Below, one piece after another: positions 26,833 through 36,503 of a stretch of 64,000 nucleotides of DNA. The DNA comes from Streptomyces sp. NBC_00536. GTDB taxonomy: Bacteria > Actinomycetota > Actinomycetes > Streptomycetales > Streptomycetaceae. The notes beneath the pieces were generated by a model. The model saw only the letters and a list, made by a program, of their open reading frames with translations. It searched no databases and was not told the DNA's origin. The stretch spans positions 8,432,001-8,496,000 of the forward strand of contig NZ_CP107819.1 of assembly GCF_036346295.1 (NCBI RefSeq), written 5' to 3'. Both the position numbers and the translations under genes were made by a program. How positions within the stretch are numbered: the stretch's first letter is position 1; every line of letters begins with the position of its first letter.

Positions 26833-27742
26833 GAATGAGTCCGATGTGTTCAGTGGTCGAATGCGATGAGGGAGCGCATGGTGGGGCTCCGGTCTTGTGG
26901 TTGCGCCAGATGGCTGAGGCCATGGCGAGGATGCGCTGCGCGACACGGACGGCGACGCCCTCGTGGGTACGCCCGCCGTCCGGTTCCAGGTCCAACTGGC
27001 CCTTGAGCGTGTCGTTCACGGACTCGATCAGCTGCCGCACCGACTTCAGTAGTCCCTCTCCGGGACGTTTCTTCTCCCGCTTGAACGAGGGCCGCAGCAG
27101 CGTGATGCCGCGCACCGTGAGGTCGTTCTCGAACTCTTTGGAGGCGAAGCCCTTGTCGGACATCAGCAGGAGCCCGGGCCGGTCGGCGACGAGGCCGGCG
27201 TCGATGTCGAGCATGGCCTGCAGAACTTCGCGTTCGTCCATCTTCGGATTCGCCAGTGCCCACATGATGGGCATCCCGGTGGGGGTGCAGACCAGGTACG
27301 GGCGCAGGCCCCAAAAGAAGCAAGAGTGGGAGGCGCAGTACCCGTATCCGGCCCAGCCCGCCATATCCGAGCGTTTCACCGTCGGCCGCGACATTCCGCA
27401 CGGCACCAGCGTCGAGTCGACGATCCAGTGGTTGTTGAACCAGAAGTCCGTATCGGCGGCGAGTATCCGTATCGCCCTCTTGACCAGCGACAACGCGGCT
27501 TTGAGTCGCTTGTTGTACCCGGACTGCTGCGGCAGATACGGAAACATCCCGGCCAGATGCGTGCGCGCGTACCGTAGCCAGCGTGCCTCGGAGTGGAACC
27601 CCAGCAGCGCCTGCGTGACCGCGAGCGTGACCAGTTCGGCATCGCTCAACTGCGGCGGACGGCCCATCCATCGCTCTGTCTCCAGTTCGTCGTCGATCTT
27701 CACATAGAGTGCGGTCAGCAGGGTGTTCAGTTCGTCATTCAC
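26819..27742 (-). CDS. IS982-family transposase
   Basis: A 307-residue DDE transposase starting at GTG 27742 (NDELNTLLTALYVKIDDEL). It shows the IS982 features FNNHWIVDSTLVPC (first Asp), LLLMSDKGFASKEFE (second Asp) and RQLIESVNDTLKGQL (Glu). It appears full length. The stop lies inside the 28-bp repeat. I could not find the matching end beyond 27742, so the element's other boundary (about 27750-27870) is undefined. Confidence 0.9.
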   Translation of the reverse strand: MNDELNTLLTALYVKIDDELETERWMGRPPQLSDAELVTLAVTQALLGFHSEARWLRYARTHLAGMFPYLPQQSGYNKRLKAALSLVKRAIRILAADTDFWFNNHWIVDSTLVPCGMSRPTVKRSDMAGWAGYGYCASHSCFFWGLRPYLVCTPTGMPIMWALANPKMDEREVLQAMLDIDAGLVADRPGLLLMSDKGFASKEFENDLTVRGITLLRPSFKREKKRPGEGLLKSVRQLIESVNDTLKGQLDLEPDGGRTHEGVAVRVAQRILAMASAIWRNHKTGAPPCAPSSHSTTEHIGLIRLVP

Positions 27743-27872
27743 ACGACGATCTTGAGCACCTTGTCCGCATTCCCGGATACACCGGCAGACATCGGTTATT
27801 CGTCTGAGGTCGCGGGGGACCAACCGGCCACGGCCGCGCGGGGACTCGTACACGTCAAACAGGGGGACACAC

Positions 27873-28520
27873 ATGAGGATCGCAGTACTGGGGACCGGCG
27901 AAGTCGGGCGGCGGCTGGCCGGGAAGCTCGTTTCGCTCGGGCACAAGGTCACGATGGGGTCCCGCACGGCGGACAATGCCGATGCCAAGAAGTGGGCCCT
28001 CGAAACGGGCGGCGCCCACGGCACGTTCGCCGACGCCGCGACCAGCGCCGAGCTCGTCGTGAACGCGACCGGCGGGCTGGTCTCGCTCGCCGTGCTTGAA
28101 GCCGTCGGCGCCGGCAATCTGCGCGGGAAGACGATCGTCGACGTGTCCAATGCGCTGGACTTCTCCGAGGGGTTTCCTCCCAGGGTCGTCACCCCTGAAG
28201 GCCACAGCGTCGCCGAGCAGCTTCAGAAGGCGTTCCCCGAGGCCCGGGTCGTCAAGACCCTCAACACCATGAACAACGCCGTCATGGTCGAGCCCGGCCG
28301 CATCCCCGGTCACCACAACGTGTTCGTCAGCGGCGACGACGTCGACGCCAAGGCAGAGACCGCCGCGCTCCTGCGTTCCTTCGGCTGGGAGCCCGAGCAG
28401 ATCACCGATCTCGGCGACCTGTCGAGCGCCCGCGCCACCGAGGCCGTGATGGCATTGTGGTTGCGCCTCTACGGGGTGCTCGGGCCGGTGGACTTCAACC
28501 TCTCCGTGGTCACTGCCTAG
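27873..28520 (+). CDS. NADPH-F420 reductase-like NAD(P)-binding protein
   Basis: A 215-residue Rossmann protein with GTGEVGRRLAGKL at the very N-terminus and the family pattern MGSRTADNADAKKW, VVNATGGLVSLAVLEA, DVSNALDFSEGFPP and KTLNTMNNAVM. This matches the actinobacterial NADPH-dependent F420 reductase/FNO-like group, many of which do not actually use F420. Monocistronic, downstream of the IS982 element, whose insertion may have replaced its promoter. Confidence 0.85.
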   Translation: MRIAVLGTGEVGRRLAGKLVSLGHKVTMGSRTADNADAKKWALETGGAHGTFADAATSAELVVNATGGLVSLAVLEAVGAGNLRGKTIVDVSNALDFSEGFPPRVVTPEGHSVAEQLQKAFPEARVVKTLNTMNNAVMVEPGRIPGHHNVFVSGDDVDAKAETAALLRSFGWEPEQITDLGDLSSARATEAVMALWLRLYGVLGPVDFNLSVVTA

Positions 28521-28662
28521 TCGCTGGTAGGGCGCGCGGAAGCGCCCGGCGTCTCATGGCGACGGGTCCGGCCTCGTGGAGACCGCCGACGTCGTGGTGC
28601 CCGACGTGTGCTGGGAGATCGCGTAGGAGATCGGATCGAGCAGCCGGGCCCGTAGCCGGTCG

Positions 28663-29829
28663 TCAGGCGCTGGACGGTGCCGCCGCCGCGTGGCGGGCCG
28701 CCATGGTGTACTCCACCGTGTTCAGGAGGAGGACGGCGGCCGCCAGGACGGTGAGGGCGGCCAGGGCCGGGATCGTCGTGGCGACCGGGAGCAGGGCCAG
28801 GACCAGGGCGGCGGTGGTGAGGCGAGTGGTGGACCAGGTGTGGAACATGCGCCAGCGGGTGTAGCCGAAGACGGCCAGGTACGCCGCGCAGCCCCCGTAC
28901 AGCAGGGCTGCCACCGGCAGGTGGAGGTGGTCCGCCGGGTGGGCCACGGCCTCGGCCATGCCGACCGCCACGGCGATGATCGCGCCGATGAAGGCGAGGT
29001 GGCCGTAGGACAGGACGTGCCGCATGACGTCGACCGGAACCGCGGCCGTCTCCATGCCGTGGCGCACCGCGCCTGCGGCGAAGTGGAAGTAGACCCACCA
29101 CAGGCCGCAGGTCAGGACGAAGGCGACGATGACGGCGGTCAGCGGGCCGGCGGCGAGGTGCGGGGCGGTCGCGACCGGGACGCCGATCGCGACGACCGAC
29201 TCGCCGAGCGCGATGATCACCAGCAGCCCGAACCGTTCGGTCAGGTGTCCGACGTCGAATGCGACGCGCATCAGCACCTTGCGGGTCAGCCGGGGCGAGG
29301 CGAGGTCGACGGCGGCGGCCAGCGTCCACAGCGCCACGCGGGCCGGGCCATCGAGGAATCCGCCGGCCAGCAGCAGTGGGCCGGTGACCACCACGGACAC
29401 GCTTACCGGGGTGGCGGCAAGGGGCCCGCGACGGAAGACCAGGGCCGCGAGGGTGACGCGTGCGACGAGGTAGGCGGCGCCGAAGAGCACTCCGCGGTCG
29501 CCGAAAGCCCCGGGGACGGCCAGAGCCATGAGCAGGCCGCACAGGCCGAGGGTGAATATGCCCAGCCGGTCGAGCGGGCGGCCGAGGTCATGGGTGTTGG
29601 CATAGACGGACGTGCCGCCCCAGGTCCAGTAGACCGGGACGAAGACCAGGAGCGCCTTGCCCGTGCCCGCCCAGGAGTGGTCGTCGTGCAGCAGGGCCGA
29701 GACCTGCGTGACGGCGAAGACGACCACCAGGTCGAAGAAGAGTTCCGCCCAGTCGACCTTCTTCTCGGTCGTGTTCCCGGTCGTCCCTGCCGTTGTTTCC
29801 GACGTGCTCAAACTGTCCGCCCCCGTCAA
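28663..29829 (-). CDS. Low-temperature-requirement protein A (LtrA) family
   Basis: A 388-residue polytopic membrane protein with about ten helices and the diagnostic WAELFFDLVVVFAVTQ near the N-terminus, plus ALGESVVAIG in the middle. LtrA-family function is unknown; the name comes from a Listeria cold-sensitive mutant. The likely start is TTG 29829, since no ATG or GTG sits in a better place. Convergent with the F420-reductase-like gene. Confidence 0.92.
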   Translation of the reverse strand: MTGADSLSTSETTAGTTGNTTEKKVDWAELFFDLVVVFAVTQVSALLHDDHSWAGTGKALLVFVPVYWTWGGTSVYANTHDLGRPLDRLGIFTLGLCGLLMALAVPGAFGDRGVLFGAAYLVARVTLAALVFRRGPLAATPVSVSVVVTGPLLLAGGFLDGPARVALWTLAAAVDLASPRLTRKVLMRVAFDVGHLTERFGLLVIIALGESVVAIGVPVATAPHLAAGPLTAVIVAFVLTCGLWWVYFHFAAGAVRHGMETAAVPVDVMRHVLSYGHLAFIGAIIAVAVGMAEAVAHPADHLHLPVAALLYGGCAAYLAVFGYTRWRMFHTWSTTRLTTAALVLALLPVATTIPALAALTVLAAAVLLLNTVEYTMAARHAAAAPSSA

Positions 29830-30220
29830 CAGTCACCGAAGTTGCGGGGTCAGCATTCCAGGCGACGCCAGGCGCCCGGCAGGCGGTCCCTGGACGACGG
29901 ACGTGCCGCCCGGCGGGCCCTGGCGGCCGGCGCGGGCACGGGAGTCGTCAGGCGTGGAAGGGGCCCTTCACCCCTGAACACATCGGACTTACTGATCTAG
30001 GTGTCCGCGCTGGTCGCCAGTGCGCCGTCCACGATCACGCTTGCCCGAGGAGTCGTCGGGGACAACTCTGCGGCCCACCCCGCAGGTCGCTGCGTCTGTC
30101 ACCCAATGCCCCACAACCAACCCGAGACCCTACGGGCGCTGCTGAGCACCCTTCAGGGATCACCGGACCGGGAAAAAGGTGCGGGAGCGCCCGAGTGGCA
30201 CCCGGCGGGCCGTACAGGGG
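29830..30220. other. Intergenic, no gene seen
   Basis: Contains the promoter side of the LtrA gene and the downstream side of the next minus-strand fragment. No convincing coding sense. Confidence 0.4.
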
Positions 30221-30597
30221 CTAGAGCGGGGCGGTTGCGGCCTGAGCCTCCGGCTGCTGTGCGTACGCTGCCAACTCGGGGTGCTCCCGAGCCAGCTGCG
30301 TACGCAGACGGCGGGTCTCCTCAGCCTCGGCGGCGCGCCGAGCCCCCACGGCCGCGCCCTTGGCCGCCTCCCGCTCGGCATGCTCGGCATAGGCGCCGTC
30401 CAGCATCACGTCCCACCGGGCTGCCGCCTTGACCCGCTCGGCCTGGGCCGCGTACTCAGCCTCCAGCTCGGCCCGCAGGCCGGCGGTCGCCCGGTCGATC
30501 GCCTCGGCCTCGGCCCTGTCGTGACACTTCCAGCACAGCCCGCCCTGGGGCCTGGTGCCCTTACCCGTCGCGTCGCAGGCCTCAGAGGTCGCTTTCG
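30221..30597 (-). pseudogene. 3' fragment of an Ala/Glu-rich coiled-coil protein
   Basis: Coding sense from CDATGKGTRPQGGLCWKCHD (a CxxC-type zinc-binding remnant) through a long Ala/Glu/Arg helix to the stop (EHPELAAYAQQPEAQ). The 5' part is cut by the IS5-type element whose left terminal repeat starts at 30585. It resembles small proteins of Streptomyces integrative elements, but the family is not certain. Confidence 0.45.
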
Positions 30598-31709
30598 TCC
30601 GATGTTTCATCCCGGAATCGGGGGTTCTGTGGTCTTCTTTGGGTCGCGCCAGGAGATGGTGTTCTCGCCGGTCAGGCGGCGGCTCATGAGGTTGGTCATG
30701 GCGATGTGGATGACGGCTCGGGAGTGGGTGGGCAACGTCTCGTAATCGCGGGCGAGGCGTCGGTGGAGCATGAGCCATCCGTGGGTCCGCTCGACCGTCC
30801 AACGTTTGGGTATGGGGGTGAAGCCCTTGGTCCCGGGTTTGCGGGCGGTGATTTCCATGTCGATGCCGAGGGTGGCGGCGTGCTCGACGAGGTGCTGGCG
30901 GTAGCCTCCGTCGACCCACACCTTGCGGATTCTGGGGTGGTCGGCGGCGACCTGGTCGAGCAGCGCGGTGCCGGCCACGGAGTCCTGCACGCTCGCCGCG
31001 GTCACCAGCACCGCGAGGAGGAGTCCGAGTGTGTCGGTGACGATGCTCCGCTTCCTGCCGACGATCTTCTTGGCCGCATCGACGCCCTGCCCGGCGGCGG
31101 GAACGCTGGTGGAGGTCTTGACGCTCTGAGCGTCGATCACACACGCCGTCGGCTCCGGGTCCCGCCCTTCCTTCTCCCGCAGAAGCGCCGGAACAAGCCG
31201 TTGAGCTGGGCGAACACGCCCTCGTCAGCCCACTTGGCGAAGTAGACGTAGACCGTGTTCCAGTGCGGGAAATCATGCGGGAGGTAGCGCCACTCGACCC
31301 CCGTCCGGTCGACATACAAGATCGCGTCCATGATGTCCCGCAGGTCATGCTCGGGCGGCCGGCCGAAGTCCAGAGCCCGGCCGCGCCGCTCAAAGCGCCA
31401 TGCGGCCAGGACCGGCTCGATCAACTCCCAGCGGGCATCGGACAGATCACTCGGATACGGAAGCCGCTTCACCATGCTTCCGGCGTACCGCCGTGGACCG
31501 AGTGCGCCCAGGCGCGCTCCCGCGACGGTGGAAGCGCACGCCGGCGAAGACTGGGCATCCAGGGATGAGACAGGAATACGTCGCCTTTCGCCCCACCCAT
31601 AACCCCACTTGCCCCGCAGGCATCCACCTCATCCACGACCTCACCTGCACCACGACCCGACACCCTAAGAATCGGTTGATACTCGGCTACTACAGGTGAA
31701 AACGACCTC
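30585..31709 (-). mobile_element. IS5-type insertion sequence with degenerate terminal repeats
   Basis: Left end GAGGTCGCTTTCGTC (30585-30599) and, inverted, GAGGTCGTTTTCACC at the right end (31695-31709) match at 12 of 15 positions and bracket the transposase. No clear target duplication is visible (flanks CTCA and TTAG). About 220 bases lie between the transposase start and the right end. Confidence 0.7.
30607..31475 (-). CDS. IS5-family transposase, two overlapping frames
   Basis: The N-terminal ORF (ATG 31475; LPYPSDLSDARWELIEPVLA, ILYVDRTGVEWRYLPHDFPHW) stops at 31137. The catalytic part continues in the -1 frame (ALLREKEGRDPEPTACVIDAQSVKTS in outline, then VWVDGGYRQHL and RWTVERTHGWLMLHRRLARDYE) to 30607. 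The ORFs overlap by four bases (ATGA). This is either programmed -1 frameshifting, known in this IS5 subgroup, or a single-base loss. Confidence 0.88.
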
Positions 31710-31758
31710 TTAGCGGGTCTGGTCTGCGAGGTATTCACCCCTCCGAGCTCGTGCATGG

Positions 31759-32043
31759 TTGGCGGTGCGACGCTGCGTCTTGATCCCTGATCATGTTTGT
31801 GTGGTGGGGAACGCGTCACCCGGGCCCCGGGACAGGGCGCTGTACCTGTCGTGGCTGGCGTCGGCATACCTGGACGCGGGAGAGGTCGAGCACGCGACCG
31901 CGATCACGGCCCGGGTGTTCGGCCTCTCTGAGGGACTCTCATCGATCAGACCGATGGGGCAGGCCCGCCTCATGACCAAGCGGCTGGAGCCCCATCGGTC
32001 CATGGCCCCGGTTGGCGCGCTGCTGGAACACGCGAAGGGCTAG
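31759..32043 (+). pseudogene. C-terminal scrap of a TPR-type regulator
   Basis: Sense is visible from about 31820: RALYLSWLASAYLDAGEVEHATAITARVFGLSEGLSS followed by APVGALLEHAKG at the stop. This is the end of the tetratricopeptide-like region found in Streptomyces XRE-family regulators. The DNA-binding half is absent; the upstream side abuts the IS5-type element. Confidence 0.5.
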
Positions 32044-32160
32044 ACTCGATCGTTCATGAGTCCTCGTCGGTTCGCTGTCGGGGACTCTGCTTTTGCGGAA
32101 TGACGCCCGCCATGGGCCAGCTCGCGCTGGAGTTCACCAGCGCGGACCCCGGTTGTGGTT

Positions 32161-32703
32161 CTACATGCCTGTTGCGCAGGTGGTGCTGCTCGTGCCGGAG
32201 GTCCCTCCGGTGGAGTAGAGGTGTGCGGCGGTAGCGATTGTTGTGCTGCAGAAATTGTCATCGATGTTGATGTGTGCGGCGGCCTGGAATGCCTTCGGTT
32301 GGGGGTAGGTGGTTCCCCACGGGTCATGGTCGATCGAGATCCCCCCAGATGTGGTGTAGCCGGTGTAGTTGGCCTGGACGTTGAAGGGGACCCTGCCGAC
32401 TTCCGAGTTGAAGGGGTCGTTGATGTAGAGCGTGCCGGAAGCGCGCTCTGCGCCGGTGTTCCAGTGGATCTCGGCGAACTGCTGGCGGCACGTACCGCCG
32501 ATGTAGCTGAGGTAGATCTTCCCGATGGTGTGGTCGACGTGTCGGCCCATGCCAGTGTTCACCCGGAGCACAACGTCGCTGACGCTGAGTGGGATCGGAT
32601 TTGGGCAGGAGTCGGCGTGGGCCGCCTCCACAGGAATGGTGACGAGTGCGGCGGTGAGGCCGAGCGCGGCAACAGCCGCGCGCAGGCGAGCTCGTACGGG
32701 CAT
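32161..32703 (-). CDS. Secreted protein of unknown function
   Basis: A 180-residue protein with a clear Sec signal peptide (MPVRARLRAAVAALGLTAAL, cut near AHA-DS) and four Cys in the mature part. It is rich in Thr, Gly and Ile and beta-like (GKIYLSYIGGTCRQQFAEIH, TLYINDPFNSEVG). ATG 32703 has GGGGAG eight bases upstream. No family recognised; the Thr/Gly/Ser-rich C-terminus suggests an extracellular beta-fold. Confidence 0.7.
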   Translation of the reverse strand: MPVRARLRAAVAALGLTAALVTIPVEAAHADSCPNPIPLSVSDVVLRVNTGMGRHVDHTIGKIYLSYIGGTCRQQFAEIHWNTGAERASGTLYINDPFNSEVGRVPFNVQANYTGYTTSGGISIDHDPWGTTYPQPKAFQAAAHINIDDNFCSTTIATAAHLYSTGGTSGTSSTTCATGM

Positions 32704-33078
32704 GCGAAGTGCTCCCCATGGGTGATGCGGTCTGGACCTGGTGATCCGGCATGGATCTTGGCAGAGCCACGACATGAGAAGAAACGATTCCGGTCCCCAT
32801 TGGAACGATCTTTACCAGGGCTGTGAGGTGCGGGGCTGGCTCAGTTGGCGGTGTGCATCGCGAAGTTACAGGTCACCGACCAGTTCGACGTCCGACCGCT
32901 GCCGGAGACCACACAGGCCCTAGTACTCCAGCCGGATTTTGATGTTTTGCCTGGTCAACGGCTTGAGTGTGGGGAGTGTAGCGGGGTGGCGCCGGGTGCG
33001 GGGCGGGTTCGCCCGGTCCGTCCCGCGAACGAGTGCCCGCGGCGTGTGTAGTGACATCGGGCTGGACAGCCAGTCGGT
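32704..33078. other. Intergenic; promoter of secreted gene and left flank of IS701 scar
   Basis: No gene seen. The stretch from about 32930 (AT-rich TTTTGATGTTTTGCC) may be the left end of the IS701-like element. Confidence 0.35.
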
Positions 33079-33466
33079 GTGATTGACGACGTACCCGCCA
33101 GCGAGTGGGAACACGAACTGGAAGAGCTCTTCCTGCAGGTCGGGAATCGCTTCTCACGTGTCGAGCCGCGGCGGCGGATGCGGGACTACGTCCGTGGTCT
33201 GCTCGGCCCGGTGGGCCGCAAGAACTCCTGGCAACTGGCCGAGTTCGCCGGGCACTCCACGCCGGACGGACTGCAGCACCTCCTGGCGAAAAGCCGGTGG
33301 GAGGCCGACGAGATCCGCGACGACCTGCAGGAATACATCGTCGAGCACCTCGGCGCCGACGACGGTGTCCTGATCATCGACGACACCGGGTTCGTCAAGA
33401 AGGGCATCACCTCAGCCGGGGTGCAGCGGCAGTACTCCGGCACGGCCGGGGCCCGTATTTCAATAG
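33079..33466 (+). pseudogene. IS701-family transposase, N-terminal part
   Basis: The N-terminal 125 residues of an IS701-type transposase are clear: RRRMRDYVRGLLGPVGRKNSWQ in outline, WEADEIRDDLQEYIVEHLG and GVLIIDDTGFVKKGITSAGVQRQYSGTAG. The sense ends at 33466, where an unrelated minus-strand fragment begins. The catalytic remainder is absent. Confidence 0.75.
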
Positions 33467-33858
33467 CTTTGAGTGATGGGTTCCGCTGGGGTCGTTCGGG
33501 CGCGTAGCTGTTCCAATGTGCGGGCGGGCGATCCAGATATCGGTGTGATGAGGATCTGGCGCAGGTCCAGGAGTCGTTTTCTGTCCTGGTACTGGATGGA
33601 CAGGTTGGTGCGTTTGACGCCCAGTAATTGGGCCAGGAACGTCATGGTCACCGCTCTGCGGCGGCGCAGGATGGCTGCCAGGAGCCGGTGGGTGTGGTCC
33701 ACGCTGCTGGTCTGCGGGTGGCGGTAGCTGCGCGGACGGTGGAAGCGGCGCTGAAATGCCGCCTCGGCCATGGCGTCCCAGAAAGGTTCCGAGACCGCCA
33801 CCAAGTGCTCGAGAGCGGTTCGTGACATGCCGGTCAGGGCTGGTTCGCTGAGCATCAT
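33460..33858 (-). pseudogene. Transposase-like C-terminal fragment with helix-turn-helix
   Basis: A 132-residue frame containing LTGMSRTALEHLVAVSEPFWD and a DNA-binding-like segment (LLAAILRRRRAVTMTFLAQLLGVKRTNLS) followed by ARTLEQLRART. This resembles the terminal HTH region of some Streptomyces transposases. No catalytic residues are present. It sits inside the broken IS701 unit, in the opposite direction. Confidence 0.48.
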
Positions 33859-33872
33859 GGTTCCACCTGCAA

Positions 33873-34097
33873 TGGTCCACCTGGCGACGACGCCACCAAG
33901 CCCGCGCCCGCTGGCACCACTACAATCGGCGCCTCACCGACCTCGGCTGAACCCCGCACCCCGACGACCCGTCAGATCACGAAGTGCGACTGGAGTACTT
34001 GGCACTCAAGGAGCAGGGGATTGAGTGCGAGCCTCTGCTGGAGCACTTGGTCTCCATGAGTCAAGAGGTACGCATCTACCGCAAATGGCGCGGTTAG
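33873..34097 (+). pseudogene. C-terminal gene scrap with in-frame stop
   Basis: One frame reads WSTWRRRHQARARWHHYNRR LTDLG, then TGA (33949-33951 region), then TPHPDDPSDHEVRLEYLALKEQ to EVRIYRKWRG and TAG at 34097. The first part is like the basic tail of IS701-type transposases and the second is protein-like but unassigned. If the TGA was once TGG, the two form one product. Confidence 0.4.
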
Positions 34098-34239
34098 GTG
34101 GGCGGAAGTCGCAGGTCAGCCGCTCAGCGGCGGCCTGCCAGACGCACTCGCCCGCGCCAAGTGCCCCTTACCCGCATGATCTGTACACGCCCACCGCAGG
34201 TCGGGCCTTCCCCCGTGAAGGTGGGCACGCGGTTATTGA

Positions 34240-35136
34240 TCACGCGGCGAGTGTGAGTTTAGCGGCGTGGTGTCGGCGTTCGTATTCGTCGGGGCTGAGG
34301 TGGCCGTTGGTGGAGTGTCGGCGGCGGGTGTTGTAGCGGGTCAGCCAGGCGAAGACGGTCCGGCGGCACCTGTCGGCGTCGCCGTAGTCGGGGCCTCCTT
34401 GGAGGGTCTCGCGTTTCAGGGAGGCGTGGAAGCTTTCGCAGGCGGCGTTGTCGGCGCTGGTGCCGACCGCGCCCATCGACCGGGTGACCTTGAGCTGGTC
34501 GCAGATGCTGGCGTAGGCCCGTGATCCGTACTGGGCTCCGTGGTCGGAGTGGAACACCGCTCCTGCCAGCGAGCCGCGGGTGCGGGCGGCCATCCGCAGG
34601 GCGTCGGCGACCAGATCAGTGCGCATGTGGCCGGCGATGGACCAGCCGACGATCTTGCGGCTGAAGCAGTCCAGTACCGTCGCGAGATAGAGGAACGTCC
34701 CGTCCTGGAGCGGGAGATACGTGATGTCGCCCATGAGCTTGCGCCCGGGTTCGGTGGCGGTGAAGTCCCGGCCGAACAGGTCCGCGACCTGCCCCGATGC
34801 CGGATCGGGGACAGTCGTTCGGACGCGTCTGCGCAGACGGATACCCGTGATGGAGAACGTCCGCATGATCCGTGCGACCCGCTTCTCGTTGACCCGGTGT
34901 CCCATCTCGCGGAGCTCTGCGGTCACCCGCGGGGAGCCGTAGGCGCCGCCGGACTCGCCGTGGACCCGGCGGATCTCGTCGGCCAGGACTCGGTCCTGGC
35001 GCTTCCGGGCGGCCCGGGCCTCGGCGCCGGCGAGCCACTTGTAGTAACTGGACCGGTTGACGTCCATGACCTGGCAGAGCCGCTTCACCTCGTAGGTGGC
35101 CCGGTGGTCGTCAACGAACTGGAAGCGGCTGGTCAC
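34240..35136 (-). CDS. IS3-family transposase OrfB (rve integrase core)
   Basis: 298 residues. HTH_21-like head (RSSYYKWLAGAEARAARK), then the integrase core with the DDE triad visible in LMGDITYLPLQDGTFLYLATV (Asp), VFHSDHGAQYGSRAY (Asp) and NAACESFHASLKRETL (Glu). The start ATG overlaps the orfA stop by four bases, the arrangement for -1 frameshifting to an OrfAB fusion. Appears intact. Confidence 0.93.
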   Translation of the reverse strand: MTSRFQFVDDHRATYEVKRLCQVMDVNRSSYYKWLAGAEARAARKRQDRVLADEIRRVHGESGGAYGSPRVTAELREMGHRVNEKRVARIMRTFSITGIRLRRRVRTTVPDPASGQVADLFGRDFTATEPGRKLMGDITYLPLQDGTFLYLATVLDCFSRKIVGWSIAGHMRTDLVADALRMAARTRGSLAGAVFHSDHGAQYGSRAYASICDQLKVTRSMGAVGTSADNAACESFHASLKRETLQGGPDYGDADRCRRTVFAWLTRYNTRRRHSTNGHLSPDEYERRHHAAKLTLAA

Positions 35137-35477
35137 CAGTTCGTCTCTCCCGCGAAATACTTGGCCGCCTTGCGGAGAATGTCCCGCTCGGTGGCGAGCT
35201 TGCGCTCACTGGCCTCGAGTTCCGCCACCCTCGCCTCCAGCCGCCGGACCCGCTCGTCCGGATCTTCGGACGGCGCCGCCGCCCGGTGGACGGCAGCCGG
35301 CTTCGTACCCGAGGCGCTGACGCCACGGCGTTCGCGGTCCCGCAGCACCCACTCCCGCAGAGTCGCCCGGTTGATGCCCAGGTCAGCGGCGATGCTCTTG
35401 TACGTCGCCCCGGGTGTGGACTCGTACAGGGCCACAGCATCGGCCTTGAACTCGTCCGAATAGTCCTTCAGCGCCAT
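35133..35477 (-). CDS. IS3-family OrfA (HTH_Tnp_1)
   Basis: 114 residues from ATG 35477. Helix-turn-helix (YSDEFKADAVALYESTPG, IAADLGINRATLREWV) and a C-terminal leucine zipper (RRLEARVAELEASERKLATE) ending DILRKAAKYFAGE. It binds the IS ends as part of the OrfAB transposase. An in-frame ATG at 35534 lies outside the terminal repeat. Confidence 0.9.
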   Translation of the reverse strand: MALKDYSDEFKADAVALYESTPGATYKSIAADLGINRATLREWVLRDRERRGVSASGTKPAAVHRAAAPSEDPDERVRRLEARVAELEASERKLATERDILRKAAKYFAGETNW

Positions 35478-35825
35478 CGGCGGTCTTCTCGCTTCCTCCG
35501 GATCAAGCAGATCCAGTATCAGCGTGTCCACCACTCAGGGGGAGGCCCCGTCCTCCGGCAGGTGCTGCATGACCTCCAGATACGGCGCGGACGAGAACAG
35601 CGCCATCGCGAGTTGAAAGTGCACCACCAGCCGGGCTGGCAGCAGCCGACGCCACCACACCACCGTCGCCTTCGCGGTCCGATCCGTCGGGGAAGTGGGG
35701 CACCCCGTCGAGGAGTTTCACCTTTCCCCATTCGCCGCATGGGTTGGACCATGGAGCGTTAAGGTCGGCAGCGCACAGCGTTGCCCCGGCAGTCATGGGC
35801 GGGGTCCGGGGAGAAAGAGGCCGCG

Positions 35826-36503
35826 TTGAGTGGTGCGCAGACAAAACTGGCCGAGCACCCGGTGGTGGTCGTCATCGGCGTCATCGCCGTGATCATCGGC
35901 GCACTGGCAGCCGGCAAAGACCTGTTCGCCTCGGAAGATCCTCCGCCTAGGGCTTCGGAGTCGGTTCCGGCCGTCTCACGGCCCGTGTCGCCGCCCGACG
36001 GCGACGGTGGTGCCACGGCCACGCCGTCGCCGGTCCGGACACGGACGGTCTCACCCGAAGCCGAATCCACCCCGGAGACCTCCGAGCCCGAGGGGCCCCT
36101 GCCGGAGTCCAGGGTTCCGCTGCCCGGAGCCGCCACGGTGCCCAGTTCCAAGCCCGCACCCCCCAGCCACACGGGCCCCTTGATCGTGCGCATCGACATG
36201 GGCACGACCGGAAAGATCGGGCCGAACACTTGGCGGGCGAGGGCCAATCCCGGCGCGAATACCGTCGTCGAGGACGCTGGGGGCCAGCTGGACACGGGCT
36301 GCTACGTGGAATGGACGCTCAAGCGCGGCAGCGAGGTCGTGCACCTCGCTCGCAACGGACGGTGCAGGCCGCCGGGCATCACCCTCTTCAACTTCGAGGA
36401 CAACCTCAGGGAGGTTGGTTCGTACACCCTGACGGCCGACATCACAACGGACTGGAGCCAGACGGGAAGCAAAACCATCGCCTTCGAAGTCGTCCCTGGG
36501 TAG
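35826..36503 (+). CDS. Membrane-anchored extracellular protein, function unknown
   Basis: About 225 residues from TTG 35826 (AGAGG just upstream); the frame is open from 35781. One N-terminal membrane helix (VVVVIGVIAVIIGALAAG), a Pro/Ser/Thr-rich spacer (about 40-125) and a compact C-terminal beta-domain (GCYVEWTLKRGSEVVHLA, YTLTADITTDWSQTGSKTIAFEV), probably outside the cell. No family recognised. It is flanked by IS3 on the left. Confidence 0.62.
   Translation: MSGAQTKLAEHPVVVVIGVIAVIIGALAAGKDLFASEDPPPRASESVPAVSRPVSPPDGDGGATATPSPVRTRTVSPEAESTPETSEPEGPLPESRVPLPGAATVPSSKPAPPSHTGPLIVRIDMGTTGKIGPNTWRARANPGANTVVEDAGGQLDTGCYVEWTLKRGSEVVHLARNGRCRPPGITLFNFEDNLREVGSYTLTADITTDWSQTGSKTIAFEVVPG

Larger units (their letters stand above)
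34221..35531 (-). mobile_element. IS3-family insertion sequence, apparently complete
   Basis: About 1.31 kb, the normal IS3 size, with orfA and orfB. Imperfect terminal repeats are visible: GTGGGCACGCGGTTATTG at 34221 and, inverted, GTGGACACGCTGATACTG ending at 35531. It follows the IS701 scar directly. Confidence 0.82.
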
